A DNA stretch of 10,878 bases from Candidatus Hydrogenedentota bacterium (GTDB taxonomy: Bacteria; Hydrogenedentota; Hydrogenedentia; Hydrogenedentales; GCA-2746185): assembly GCA_030123645.1 (NCBI GenBank), contig JASJYE010000054.1:1-10878 (forward strand), written 5' to 3'. The position numbers were made by a program, and so were the translations under genes. Below the pieces are notes generated by a model that did no database searches, had not been told where the DNA came from, and was given only the letters and a program-made list of their open reading frames with translations. This document shows, in pieces, positions 1-7,237 of the stretch. Within the stretch, counting starts at the first letter, position 1. Each line of letters starts with the position of its first letter.

Positions 1-1486
1 CCCAGAAGAAGATGATGTCGAAGCCGGTGACCAGAACGTCGGTCGGGTAGAAGCGCGCAAGCTCGGGAGTCTTCTCGGGCCAGCCCATGGTCGAAAACGG
101 CCACAGGGCCGACGAGAACCAGGTGTCCAGAACGTCGGCCTCGCGAGTCAGCTCGACGGAATTTCCGTAATGCTCGGTGGCGGCGGCGCGGGCCTTGTCT
201 TCGGTCATCTCGACGAAGATATGACCGTCGGGTCCGTACCAGGCGGGAATCCGGTGGCCCCACCAGAGCTGGCGCGAGATGCACCAGGGCTGGATGTTGC
301 GCATCCATTCGAAATAGGTGTTTTCCCACTGCTTGGGCACGAAGCGGGTCTTGCCCTGCTCGACCGCCGCGATGGCGGGGCCGGCCAGGGTCTCGGCGTC
401 GACGAACCATTGATCGGTCAGCCAGGGCTCGACCGCGACGCCGGAACGGTCGCCGTAAGGCACGGTATGTTCGTGCTCGACGACCCGCTCCAGCAGGCCG
501 AGCCCGTCCATCTCGGCGATGATTTTTTTGCGCGCCACATAGCGCTCGAGGCCCCGGTAGCGCTCCGGCACGGCATCGTTGAGGCAGGCGTTTTCGTCGA
601 AAATGTTAATCAACTCGAGATCGTGACGGCGGCCGACCTCGAAATCGTTGAAATCATGGGCCGGGGTCATCTTGACCGCGCCCGAGCCCTGGTCGGGGTC
701 GACATAATCATCGGCGACGATGATCAGGCGGCGGCCGGTGCTCGGCTGGATGCAGTATTTCCCGACCAGCTCCGAATAACGTTCATCGTCGGGATGGACC
801 GCGACCGCGGTATCGCCGAGCATCGTCTCGGGACGCGTGGTGGCGACCACGAGATGTTTATTTTCGTCGTCCTCCAGGGGGTATTTGAAATACCACAGGG
901 AGCCCTTGACCTCGCGCTGCTCGACTTCCAGGTCGGAGATCGCGGTGTGCAGCTTGCAATCCCAATTGACCAGCCGCTTGTCGCGGTAGATCAGCCCCTG
1001 CTTGTAGAGATCGACGAATACCTTGCGCACCGCCGCCGAGAGTCCCTCGTCCATGGTGAAGCGTTCGCGCGACCAGTCGGCCGAGACGCCGAGGCGGCGC
1101 AACTGATTGGTTATGGCGCCGCCGGATTCCTCTTTCCACTTCCACACCCGTTCGACGAAGCCGTCGCGGCCCAGGTCTTGGCGGGTCTTTCCTTCCTCGG
1201 CAAGCTGGCGCTCGACCACCATTTGGGTGGCGATGCCGGCATGGTCCATGCCCGGCTGCCACAAGGTATCGCGGCCGCGCATGCGATGCCAGCGGATCAG
1301 GATGTCCTGCAAGGTGCTGTTGAGGGCGTGCCCCATATGCAGGCTGCCGGTGACGTTGGGCGGCGGAATCACGATGCTATAGGGATCGGCGGTGCCGCGC
1401 TTGCCGCAGCCATAGGCGCCAGATTTTTCCCAGGCGTCGTAAAGTCGCTGCTCGGTCGGCGCGTGCCGATAGGTCTTATCTAGCAT
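1..1486 (-). CDS. valS: Valyl-tRNA synthetase, N-terminal part (3' end outside window)
   Basis: Class I aminoacyl-tRNA synthetase that charges tRNA-Val with valine in the cytoplasm. About 495 N-terminal residues are present; the frame stays open to the window edge, so the C-terminal half (KMSKS loop, anticodon-binding domain, coiled-coil tail) is missing. Seen on the minus strand: the start MLDKTYRHAPTEQRLYDAWE, then IPPPNVTGSLHMGHALN with the HIGH signature as HMGH at residues 50-53. Near residues 400-420 is the ValS-typical IQPWCISRQLWWGHRIPAWY. Near the window edge are WFSSALWPFSTMGWPEKTPE and YPTDVLVTGFDIIFFW, which re-enter the catalytic core after the CP1 editing insertion. The ATG at 1486-1484 fits the usual N-terminus, although no strong Shine-Dalgarno precedes it. 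It lies 89 bp downstream of popZ on the same strand and is probably co-transcribed. Identity is certain; only completeness is open. Confidence 0.98.
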   Translation of the reverse strand, partial: MLDKTYRHAPTEQRLYDAWEKSGAYGCGKRGTADPYSIVIPPPNVTGSLHMGHALNSTLQDILIRWHRMRGRDTLWQPGMDHAGIATQMVVERQLAEEGKTRQDLGRDGFVERVWKWKEESGGAITNQLRRLGVSADWSRERFTMDEGLSAAVRKVFVDLYKQGLIYRDKRLVNWDCKLHTAISDLEVEQREVKGSLWYFKYPLEDDENKHLVVATTRPETMLGDTAVAVHPDDERYSELVGKYCIQPSTGRRLIIVADDYVDPDQGSGAVKMTPAHDFNDFEVGRRHDLELINIFDENACLNDAVPERYRGLERYVARKKIIAEMDGLGLLERVVEHEHTVPYGDRSGVAVEPWLTDQWFVDAETLAGPAIAAVEQGKTRFVPKQWENTYFEWMRNIQPWCISRQLWWGHRIPAWYGPDGHIFVEMTEDKARAAATEHYGNSVELTREADVLDTWFSSALWPFSTMGWPEKTPELARFYPTDVLVTGFDIIFFW

Positions 1487-1575
1487 TGTCGATCGGTTCA
1501 CAGATGATCGGCGCGGCGGGTCGGCGCGTCCGCGACCCTCGGCCAGTGTTGAAAACGGCTCGGTGGTGAACGGCT

Positions 1576-2259
1576 CTAATCAGGATCGGCCTGGCGGACG
1601 AGCTTGCGGATTTCTTTCTGAACGATCCGCTCGACGATGATCGGCAGGTTCCGATCCAGCCATTCGCGCAGCATGGGGCGGATCATCTCGACGACGATAT
1701 CCTCGACGGTGCTCCCCTTCCCGCTGAACTTGAGCTCCGTGGTTGGGGCCGGCGCGGGTTCGCTGGCTACGGCGAGCCTTGAAAAGGAGTCGATCGAAGC
1801 GCTGGAGGCGGCATCCGAAATCAAGGCTTCGACTTCAGCCACCATATTTTTTTCCGCCACCGGCTCGGGCTCGGGTTCCGGCTCGGGTTCCGGCTCGGGT
1901 TCCGGCTCGGGCTCCGATTCCGGCTCCGGTTCGGGTTCCGGCTCGGGCTCGGGCTCCGGCTCGGGCTCCGGTTCGGGCTCGGGTTCGGTAGAGGTTTCGG
2001 CCTTGGTTTCTTCACTCAGATCGACGGTCGTGCCATCATCCCGGAGCATTTGAGTCAACTCGAGTATATCGTCATCCTCCGCTCCACCGGCAGCCGAGTC
2101 ACCCGCTTTCTCGGCGTCGGACGTATCTTCGGCGGGCTTGTCGTCGGCGGGCTTGTCGTCGGCGGACACCTCCGCTGCCTCGTCATCGGTGATGATGCGG
2201 CGGATGGACGCGAGGATGTCCTCCATCGATGGATCTTCTTGCGGTTTCTCGTCACTCAT
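1576..2259 (-). CDS. popZ: PopZ-like polar organising protein (DUF2497 family)
   Basis: 227 residues. The family forms a self-assembling cytoplasmic matrix at the cell pole; in Caulobacter PopZ anchors ParB-parS and recruits cell-cycle proteins. Seen here: the N-terminal family helix SMEDILASIRRIITDDEAAE (about residues 11-30, the partner-binding region in characterised PopZ); a low-complexity acidic, Pro-rich middle; and the C-terminal oligomerisation helices around VEDIVVEMIRPMLREWLDRN and LPIIVERIVQKEIRKLVRQ. The middle holds an extreme Glu-Pro tract at residues 92-133, listed separately. The start at 2259 is supported by the family-typical N-terminus, with TAGGA a little upstream. The gene lies between tolC (102 bp away) and valS (89 bp away), an order familiar from alphaproteobacteria. 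The family call is firm; that it organises the pole in this organism is inferred. Confidence 0.93.
   Translation of the reverse strand: MSDEKPQEDPSMEDILASIRRIITDDEAAEVSADDKPADDKPAEDTSDAEKAGDSAAGGAEDDDILELTQMLRDDGTTVDLSEETKAETSTEPEPEPEPEPEPEPEPEPEPEPESEPEPEPEPEPEPEPEPEPVAEKNMVAEVEALISDAASSASIDSFSRLAVASEPAPAPTTELKFSGKGSTVEDIVVEMIRPMLREWLDRNLPIIVERIVQKEIRKLVRQADPD
1861..1986. repeat. Hexanucleotide repeat encoding a Glu-Pro tract in popZ
   Basis: A 126-bp run of 21 six-base units (plus-strand variants of GGCTCG, GGCTCC and GGTTCC) encodes 20 Glu-Pro dipeptides plus one Glu-Ser on the minus strand. The Ser codon is at 1915-1917. The units vary only at synonymous positions (GAG/GAA, CCC/CCG), so the peptide is kept while the DNA is slightly scrambled. 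Such tracts can change length by slippage in steps of two residues without a frameshift. On the plus strand the same bases read as a Gly-Ser run, which is a shadow. Confidence 0.95.
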
Positions 2260-2361
2260 TCTGTCAAAATCCTACCGCGTCAAGGAGGGCGAAAGACTAA
2301 AACGAACCGGAAACAATTTCCAGCACATCCTGGTCATGGGCGATGCGGCATGAGTCGCGGG

Positions 2362-3732
2362 CTATTCAACTTTCCAAAAGCCCCAAGCCTTGTCGCGCAC
2401 CGCTTTGTAATAGCGGGTTTCATCATAGATCGGCACGTCCAGCCCGAGAGCGACCACGGACAGCCGGCCGATAGCCGCCTTGAGGGAATAGCTCGCCACC
2501 ACATTATCGCGCTCGGCGCGAACCAGGTCGATACGAACGTTGAAAAGCTCCTGTTCGGCGTCGAGCACATCGAGGATGGTGCGCGAACCGACGACGGCTT
2601 CCTGTTCGACGCCGTCAAGGGCGATTCCCGCCGCGCGCACGGCGTCCCGGAAAGCGACTATCTGGGCCCGCGCCGTCAGCAGACTTTCCCATGACTGGGT
2701 TACGTTCTCCAACACGGCGCGGCGATTTTGCTCGATCTCGATGCGGCGCTGGGAGGCGACTTCGCGGGCGGCTCGCACGTCCGAATGTTCCGCTCCCGAT
2801 TGGTAGAGCGGAATGGTCATGCTGGCGATGATCTGTGTGCGCGTGATCAAGCTGCCGCGCGACGAAGTATCCTCTTTGCGGCTGATTTCGCCGTTCAACT
2901 CGACGGTCGGCAAGAGGACCGCCATTCGCGCGTCGATGTCGGCGCGGGCGGCGCGTTCGATATACAGGGCCCGCAGGATCACCGGGCTTTCCTTGGTGGC
3001 GATTTCGCGGGATGCAAGCTCGCTCTCCGGCAGGTCGTTGAGCGGCGGCGGCGGCGTCAGATTCTCCGGCAGGGAACCGGTGACATTGAGATAGGCGGCC
3101 CGGGCAACGATCAGATCGGATTTGCCGCGAACCTGTTCGGCGATCGCGTTGGAGACCCGCGCCTCGGCCTGGGCGACGTCGGTTCGGGTCACTTCACCGA
3201 CCTCGAAGCGATCCTGGGCGGCCTGAAGCTGGCGCCTGAGTCGTTGCTCGTTGTTGATCGCCAGCTCGAGCACCTGCTGGTCGCGCAGCACGTTCATATA
3301 GGCGCTGGCCACCTGGAGTAGTACGTTCTGCTCGGTTTCGACGAGCCGGGCGCGGTCGGCCATGACCAAATTCTTGGCGCGCCTGGTTTCCGCCACTGTC
3401 CGCCCGCCCCGAAAGAGCGGCTGGATGATCGTGAGCGAGAGGGTCGAGGGGGTGCGATTCTCTCCGGCCGAGAAGGCGGTTGATTCGGTCTCCACATCCG
3501 CCTTGCCGATTTCGGTAGTCACCCACACCGTGGGACGCCACCCCGAAAGCGCCCGGGGCACCCGCTCGTCGGTCGACCGCAGGGACGCGCGCTCGACGAG
3601 CAGGGTCGGATTGTTGAGATAGGCCGAGACCAGGGCTTCATTGAGGGTTTCGCCCCTCGCCCCGACACCCATTACACCCGTTATAAGGAGAGCAAGGATG
3701 CCGAGCGACATCCGATTGACCCACGAATTCAT
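2362..3732 (-). CDS. tolC: TolC-family outer-membrane efflux/secretion channel
   Basis: 456 residues from the chosen start. TolC-type proteins form a trimeric outer-membrane beta-barrel with a periplasmic alpha-helical tunnel, serving type I secretion and RND-type efflux. Seen: an N-terminal signal peptide (basic start, hydrophobic SLGILALLITGVMGVGA, then mature ETLNEALVSAYLNNPTLL). QPLFRGGRT follows near residue 100, then DRFEVGEVTRTDVAQAEARV near 172-195. The matching half-repeat GSRTILDVLDAEQELFNVR lies near 380-400 and YSLKAAIGRL near the C-terminus, giving the internal duplication typical of the family. The open frame extends upstream to 4011, but that part overlaps the pcm-like gene in another frame and reads as non-coding. 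ATGs at 3741 and 3732 are better; GTGGGA upstream favours 3732, and 3741 cannot be excluded. The gene starts 40 bp after the pcm-like stop, so it is probably in the same operon. Confidence 0.95.
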   Translation of the reverse strand: MNSWVNRMSLGILALLITGVMGVGARGETLNEALVSAYLNNPTLLVERASLRSTDERVPRALSGWRPTVWVTTEIGKADVETESTAFSAGENRTPSTLSLTIIQPLFRGGRTVAETRRAKNLVMADRARLVETEQNVLLQVASAYMNVLRDQQVLELAINNEQRLRRQLQAAQDRFEVGEVTRTDVAQAEARVSNAIAEQVRGKSDLIVARAAYLNVTGSLPENLTPPPPLNDLPESELASREIATKESPVILRALYIERAARADIDARMAVLLPTVELNGEISRKEDTSSRGSLITRTQIIASMTIPLYQSGAEHSDVRAAREVASQRRIEIEQNRRAVLENVTQSWESLLTARAQIVAFRDAVRAAGIALDGVEQEAVVGSRTILDVLDAEQELFNVRIDLVRAERDNVVASYSLKAAIGRLSVVALGLDVPIYDETRYYKAVRDKAWGFWKVE

Positions 3733-3772
3733 AAGCCGCATTCCCACTGCTCGCGCCACCATCCCATTGAGA

Positions 3773-4444
3773 TTAAAGCACAAGAGGTGAAAACACAAAA
3801 CCACGTTCGCTGCCAAAGCCGGGCAAGAGCGGAACCGACGCATCGAACAGGACGCGGCTGGACAGCACGCCATGCAAGCGACGCAGGAGCGTCGCCCGCC
3901 CGACCCGATTGGCGCCGGTGACCACGGCGACCATGCGGCCGCCTTCGACAAGCTGGTCGGACAGCGCCCGGGGCACCTCCTCCACCGCGCCTTCCAGAAC
4001 GATGACGTCATAGGGCGCCTGTTTGGCGTAGCCTTCAGCGAGCTCGCCAGTGACCACCGCCGTATTGTCGGCGTCGAGTTCGGTCATCAGCGCAATGGCG
4101 GCCTCGGCCAGGCCCGCCTCGCTTTCGACGGCGACGACCGTATCGGCAAGGCGCGCCAGCACGGCGGTCGAATAGCCGGTCGCGCAGCCGATATCGAGGA
4201 CCACGTCGCCGGCCGTGATCGCCGCCGCCTGAAGCAGGCGCGCCAGCACCATGGGCTCCATCAGATAGCGTCCCTCCGAGACCGCGATATCCTCGTCCAC
4301 ATAGGCGATGCCGGCGAATTTTTCCGGCACGAACCGTTCGCGCGGCACGGCGGCCATGGCCTTGAGCACACGATCGTCGGTCACCTTGTTGGGGCGAACT
4401 TGATTCTCCACCATATTGGCGCGGGCGGTGTCGTATGCGGGCAT
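3773..4444 (-). CDS. Divergent protein-L-isoaspartate O-methyltransferase-like protein
   Basis: 223 residues, a SAM-dependent methyltransferase fold of the PCMT family. True PCMT repairs isoaspartyl residues in aged proteins. Seen: MVENQVRPNKVTDDRVLKAM and VPRERFVP (residues 11-40), the family's N-terminal part; the SAM-binding motif I VVLDIGCATGY (81-91); the acidic motif VVAVESE just after; and a C-terminal GGRMVAVVTG. The usual PCMT active-site stretch (GQTIS-like, before motif I) is replaced by AVSEGRYLMEPMVLARLL, so activity on isoaspartate is doubtful. The ATG at 4444 is preceded by AAGGAA at good spacing. The longer open frame (to 4594) would run through the tRNA-Cys gene and is rejected. 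It heads the leftward gene run, ahead of tolC, as is common in alphaproteobacteria. Confidence 0.88.
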   Translation of the reverse strand: MPAYDTARANMVENQVRPNKVTDDRVLKAMAAVPRERFVPEKFAGIAYVDEDIAVSEGRYLMEPMVLARLLQAAAITAGDVVLDIGCATGYSTAVLARLADTVVAVESEAGLAEAAIALMTELDADNTAVVTGELAEGYAKQAPYDVIVLEGAVEEVPRALSDQLVEGGRMVAVVTGANRVGRATLLRRLHGVLSSRVLFDASVPLLPGFGSERGFVFSPLVL

Positions 4445-4469
4445 GCGGGTTCCTTCGAAAGACCGCCGA

Positions 4470-4498
4470 GTTATACTTGTCCCCAAGGTTAAAGACAA
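4470..4498 (-). promoter_or_regulatory. Predicted sigma-70-type promoter of the pcm-like/tolC/popZ/valS run
   Basis: Read on the minus strand: TTGTCT (-35, positions 4498-4493), a 17-bp spacer, then TATAAC (-10, 4475-4470), ending 25 bp before the pcm-like ATG. Matches to consensus are 4/6 and 5/6 with ideal spacing, in otherwise GC-rich surroundings. This is prediction from sequence only. Confidence 0.5.
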
Positions 4499-4524
4499 CG
4501 CCCCGGGCGCCTCCGACACACCGC

Positions 4525-4554
4525 TTGACCGTCCCGCGCCGGGCGGCCTATATA
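4525..4554 (+). promoter_or_regulatory. Predicted promoter of tRNA-Cys
   Basis: TTGACC (-35, 4525-4530), an 18-bp spacer and TATATA (-10, 4549-4554; a 17-bp spacer if CTATAT is used). It ends 14 bp before the first base of the mature tRNA. The -35 matches consensus at 5 of 6 bases. The AT-rich box stands alone in a GC-rich stretch, and its placement is right for a short tRNA leader. Confidence 0.55.
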
Positions 4555-4568
4555 GCCCGGTCCCGCCA

Positions 4569-4642
4569 GGCCGGGTAGCAAAGTGGTAATGCACGGGACT
4601 GCAAATCCCTGATCGTCGGTTCGATTCCGACCCCGGCCTCCA
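4569..4642 (+). tRNA. tRNA-Cys (anticodon GCA)
   Basis: A 74-nt cloverleaf with encoded CCA. The acceptor stem GGCCGGG (4569-4575) pairs perfectly with CCCGGCC (4632-4638). Position 4639 is the U discriminator base typical of tRNA-Cys, and CCA is 4640-4642. The anticodon loop CTGCAAA (4599-4605) carries GCA at 4601-4603, flanked by the pairing GGGA/TCCC. The T arm is GTCGG-TTCGATT-CCGAC. The top pair of the anticodon stem (C4594-T4610) is a mismatch, not unusual in this tRNA. A run of six T at 4649-4654 follows shortly downstream and may help termination. Confidence 0.97.
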
Positions 4643-4777
4643 TCATCGTTTTTTGGCTTTTGATTCTAAACGATTTTTTGGCCGTAATTGTCCCGCTGGA
4701 CGGTTTGATGCCATGAAATGGCTACCTGTCACCGCGGGTTGGTATTATCCGGGAAATGTCGGCTAGTATCAGCCGCC

Positions 4778-6001
4778 ATGCGAATTTCACCCCTTCACGC
4801 TCTCTGGCGCCGCATTCCCAGGCCTGTTCGGTCGGGTGTTTTTAATTTTTGCACCAGTGCGCTCGCGCCGCATGCCTGCCCTCTGGAGCAGACCCGCCCT
4901 GGCACGGTTACCGTGGCCGGGTTGTTCTCTGTTTCGTCCGGACTGGGCCACGGCGCCCGAAGGCTTCTGAAAGGTCTGCGAGAGAGTGATATTGATGCCC
5001 AGGCATTCGACCTTGGGCCGGCTTTCAGGCAAAGCGACATAGCCTGGCATGCTTGCCAGTCAACAAGCGGAAGCGGGCCACTTATTGTTCATATCAACGG
5101 CCCGCATCTTCCCTATGCGCTGCTTAGAATACCGTCCAAACTCAGAGCCAAGCGATATGTAATCGGTTATTGGAACTGGGAACTTCCCGTAGTTCCGCAT
5201 GAATGGCGCATAGCCGAGAAACATGTCCATGAAATCTGGACGCCGAGCCAGTTCACGGCGCAAGCATTGCGAGCCCGCATCGATCTCCCTGTCCATGTTG
5301 TGCCATACCCGTTCGGGGTAACACCCCCCGCCCCCCGGCAACGCTCTGATATCGGCGTACCCGAGAACGCCTTCCTCGTGTTCAATTCATTTAACGCGGG
5401 GTCGGGCTATTCAAGAAAAAATCCAGACGCCCTTGTCGACGCTTTCATCCAGGCTTTCGCAGACCATCGGGATGCCTACCTGCTGATCAAGATCGGCAAT
5501 CCCAACCTGGCCCGATCACAAATCGACAGGCTGCGAGAGCGCATCGACAAGCACAATAATATATCAATATTAACAGGGGCATACAGCGACACAGAGGCGC
5601 TTCAGCTTGTCATGATGTCCGATGCCGTGGTAAGCCTCCACCGATCCGAGGGGTTCGGGTTCTTGATGGTGGAAGCCATGCATCTTGGCCGCCCCGTGGT
5701 GGCTACAAATTGGTCGGGCAATGTAGATTTTTTATCCGACCGGAACAGTTGGCCTGTTTCCTATGCCCTGGCCAGCTGCTTTGATCCCCAGGGAACCTAT
5801 AATCTTGAAGGAGCGGCGTGGGCGGAACCCGACGTCAAACAGGCGGCTGAACATCTGCTCGAAATATACCGGGATCCAGACAGCGCCCGTCACAAAGCCG
5901 GCATTGCGCAACAAGACATCGTTGACTACACCTCCATTAATCGCTTTAAAGCGGCTCTACCACAGAGCTTTCTTGAGTATTGCCAGCCAAATTCAACGTG
6001 A
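4778..6001 (+). CDS. GT4-family (GT-B fold) glycosyltransferase
   Basis: 407 residues from the chosen start. It is a predicted cytoplasmic retaining glycosyltransferase moving a sugar from a nucleotide donor onto a polysaccharide or glycolipid precursor; donor and acceptor cannot be read from sequence. Seen: the N-terminal Gly-rich turn FSVSSGLGHGARRLL, then GYWNWELPVVPHEW near residues 128-141 and EIWTPSQFTAQALRA. In the donor-binding half are FNSFNAGSGYSRKNPDALV (a relaxed G-x-x-x-x-K region) and HRSEGFGFLMVEAMHLGRPVV near 288-308. The last holds an intact EX7E motif (E-GFGFLMV-E), the GT4 hallmark. There is no signal peptide or clear membrane span. The frame is open back to an ATG at 4718, but those 20 codons use rare AT-rich codons and neither start has a good Shine-Dalgarno, so the start is uncertain. 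Next gene is 54 bp downstream. Confidence 0.88.
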   Translation: MRISPLHALWRRIPRPVRSGVFNFCTSALAPHACPLEQTRPGTVTVAGLFSVSSGLGHGARRLLKGLRESDIDAQAFDLGPAFRQSDIAWHACQSTSGSGPLIVHINGPHLPYALLRIPSKLRAKRYVIGYWNWELPVVPHEWRIAEKHVHEIWTPSQFTAQALRARIDLPVHVVPYPFGVTPPAPRQRSDIGVPENAFLVFNSFNAGSGYSRKNPDALVDAFIQAFADHRDAYLLIKIGNPNLARSQIDRLRERIDKHNNISILTGAYSDTEALQLVMMSDAVVSLHRSEGFGFLMVEAMHLGRPVVATNWSGNVDFLSDRNSWPVSYALASCFDPQGTYNLEGAAWAEPDVKQAAEHLLEIYRDPDSARHKAGIAQQDIVDYTSINRFKAALPQSFLEYCQPNST

Positions 6002-6055
6002 GGAGACCGCGCTTTCTCCCACCCTGAAAGACAGGGCGCGCAGGCGAAAAGCTAG

Positions 6056-7174
6056 ATGACAAACGTCCTGTTCCTATACTGGGGCCGCAAAGGTGGTGGC
6101 GTGCACTACACGGCGGAACTTCTGGAAAGCGATTTCTCCGCGCGCAACATTCGTGTTTTCAGCTCCTTGTCCTCTTCGGGAGACATGCGGAAGTTTCGGC
6201 GCCATTGCGACCTTTGGCAGATCACCTACAGCGGCAAACTATCTTTTGTTTTATCGAGCTGCTTACTGCCCTTTTACCTGATCCGCCTGCTCTTATTTAT
6301 CCGCCGAAACAATATCCAGGTGGTCTATGTGCCCATGCGGCATGTGTGGTCGCCTGCCATCAATAGCTTTTTGCATCTATGCGGCGTGCCGGTCATCCAT
6401 TGTGTTCACGACGCCAGACCCCACCCAGGCGACCCGAATATTCTGTGGAACTTTTTCCTGCGCTGGGAACTTCGATTCTCAACCGCCGTTGTCGTCCTTT
6501 CAAACTCCGTGCGTCAACTTCTGGAGGAGCGATGCGGCGACATGCTACGGCGGAAAACCATACATCTTTCCACCCTCCCGGTATTCAGGGGCCCTCGAGT
6601 CGAGGCAGGCAACGCTGCCAGCCCTCCCCGCTCAACAACCAATTTTGTTTTTTTTGGGCGAATAGCTCCCTACAAAGGACTGGATATCCTGGTGCGCGCC
6701 TTCTCCTCTCTGCCCTACGAGCAGGCGCGGCTGACCATTGTCGGAACGGGAACCCTGTCGGACGATCTTCGAAGCGCTATCGAGAGCGACGACAGGATCC
6801 ATTGTCGCCTCGCATGGCTGGATGAGAATGAAATCAGCGCCATACTCAGGGCCCAGGACATCATGGTTCTGCCATACACCGAGGCCAGTCAGTCCGGAGC
6901 GGTGATGTCGGCTTTTGGCGCGGGGCTGCCGGTTATCGCGTCGTCAGTCGGCGGGCTTGCGGAACAAGTCCGAGAAAACGTCACCGGCCTCGTGCTCGAC
7001 GAACCCACTTCGGAAAACCTTCAGCGGATTATGAAACGAATATGCGAAGCGCCTGAAATAATTGTAAAATTAAGGGAAGGCGTATCTGACCATGTTTCCC
7101 ATGGAGTTCATTGGGCCTCGGTTGTAGGCCGCCTTGCGGACCTGTTCAGGCAGGTTGGTCAGGGTGTACAGTAA
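6056..7174 (+). CDS. GT4-family glycosyltransferase, second copy in the locus
   Basis: 372 residues, GT-B fold. Seen: an N-terminal Gly-rich loop (YWGRKGGGVHYTAELL, residues 9-24); a hydrophobic stretch FVLSSCLLPFYLIRLLLFI near 64-82 that may be a membrane-associating helix; VYVPMRHVWSPAINSFLHL; the donor-domain start FVFFGRIAPYKGLDILVRAF near 198-217; and YTEASQSGAVMSAFGAGLPV with IASSVGGLAEQV near 275-310. The motif reads E-ASQSGAV-M, so the second Glu of EX7E is Met. The (T/S)QSG-type variant is a known GT4 subgroup, so this need not mean loss of activity. It is unlike the upstream GT4 gene and not its duplicate. Start at 6056 matches the usual N-terminus, with a weak RBS. Likely in the same transcript and surface-glycan pathway as its neighbour. 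Confidence 0.9.
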   Translation: MTNVLFLYWGRKGGGVHYTAELLESDFSARNIRVFSSLSSSGDMRKFRRHCDLWQITYSGKLSFVLSSCLLPFYLIRLLLFIRRNNIQVVYVPMRHVWSPAINSFLHLCGVPVIHCVHDARPHPGDPNILWNFFLRWELRFSTAVVVLSNSVRQLLEERCGDMLRRKTIHLSTLPVFRGPRVEAGNAASPPRSTTNFVFFGRIAPYKGLDILVRAFSSLPYEQARLTIVGTGTLSDDLRSAIESDDRIHCRLAWLDENEISAILRAQDIMVLPYTEASQSGAVMSAFGAGLPVIASSVGGLAEQVRENVTGLVLDEPTSENLQRIMKRICEAPEIIVKLREGVSDHVSHGVHWASVVGRLADLFRQVGQGVQ

Positions 7175-7177
7175 ACA

Positions 7178-7209
7178 TTGAACATCCCCTGCCAAACCCT
7201 TATTATAAT
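7178..7209 (+). promoter_or_regulatory. Possible promoter before the XRE regulator
   Basis: An exact TATAAT (7204-7209) lies in the 63-bp gap between the second glycosyltransferase and the XRE gene, 28 bp before its ATG. The best -35 is TTGAAC at 7178-7183 (4/6), but the 20-bp spacer is long, so it would be weak or need an activator. It hints that the regulator and the genes after it can be transcribed separately from the glycosyltransferases. Confidence 0.35.
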
Positions 7210-7237
7210 AACCAAGGACATATGCAGGAGTTGAGGA

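Noticed and set aside
170..1483. Long plus-strand open frame (437 codons)
   Set aside because: It is the mirror of valS, whose minus-strand frame carries HMGH and other ValS signatures throughout. Long antisense frames are usual in GC-rich DNA.
1637..2053. Plus-strand frame encoding a Gly-Ser repeat protein
   Set aside because: It is the antisense reading of the popZ Glu-Pro tract; the PopZ family helices at both ends fix the coding strand.
3733..4011. N-terminal extension of the TolC frame
   Set aside because: It overlaps the pcm-like coding sequence in another frame, has Trp/Cys/Arg-rich non-protein-like composition, and would hide the clear signal peptide.
2050..4492. Plus-strand frames at 2050-2694, 2728-3321 and 3872-4492
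   Set aside because: All are antisense shadows of tolC and the pcm-like gene, with no family motifs or RBS.
4445..4594. N-terminal extension of the pcm-like frame
   Set aside because: It would run through the tRNA-Cys gene and both promoters; the ATG at 4444 has its own AAGGAA.
4618..4642. tRNA-Cys 3' end as attL of an integrated element
   Set aside because: No second copy of this sequence was seen in the 9.4-10.8 kb stretch and no integrase is present, so an att pair cannot be claimed.
4647..4682. Near-direct repeats CGTTTTTTGGC (4647-4657) and CGATTTTTTGGC (4671-4682) after tRNA-Cys, considered as attachment-site remnants
   Set aside because: Short, AT-simple, separated by only 13 bp and not matching the tRNA end. 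More likely termination-related T-runs or chance.
4660..4688. TTGATT with a 17-bp spacer and CGTAAT as promoter of the first glycosyltransferase
   Set aside because: The -10 matches only 4 of 6 and lacks the conserved first two bases; it may still be the start of this transcript but cannot be supported by eye.
6022..6036. CCCTG/CAGGG hairpin between the two glycosyltransferase genes
   Set aside because: A 5-bp stem is expected by chance and nothing else supports a regulatory role.
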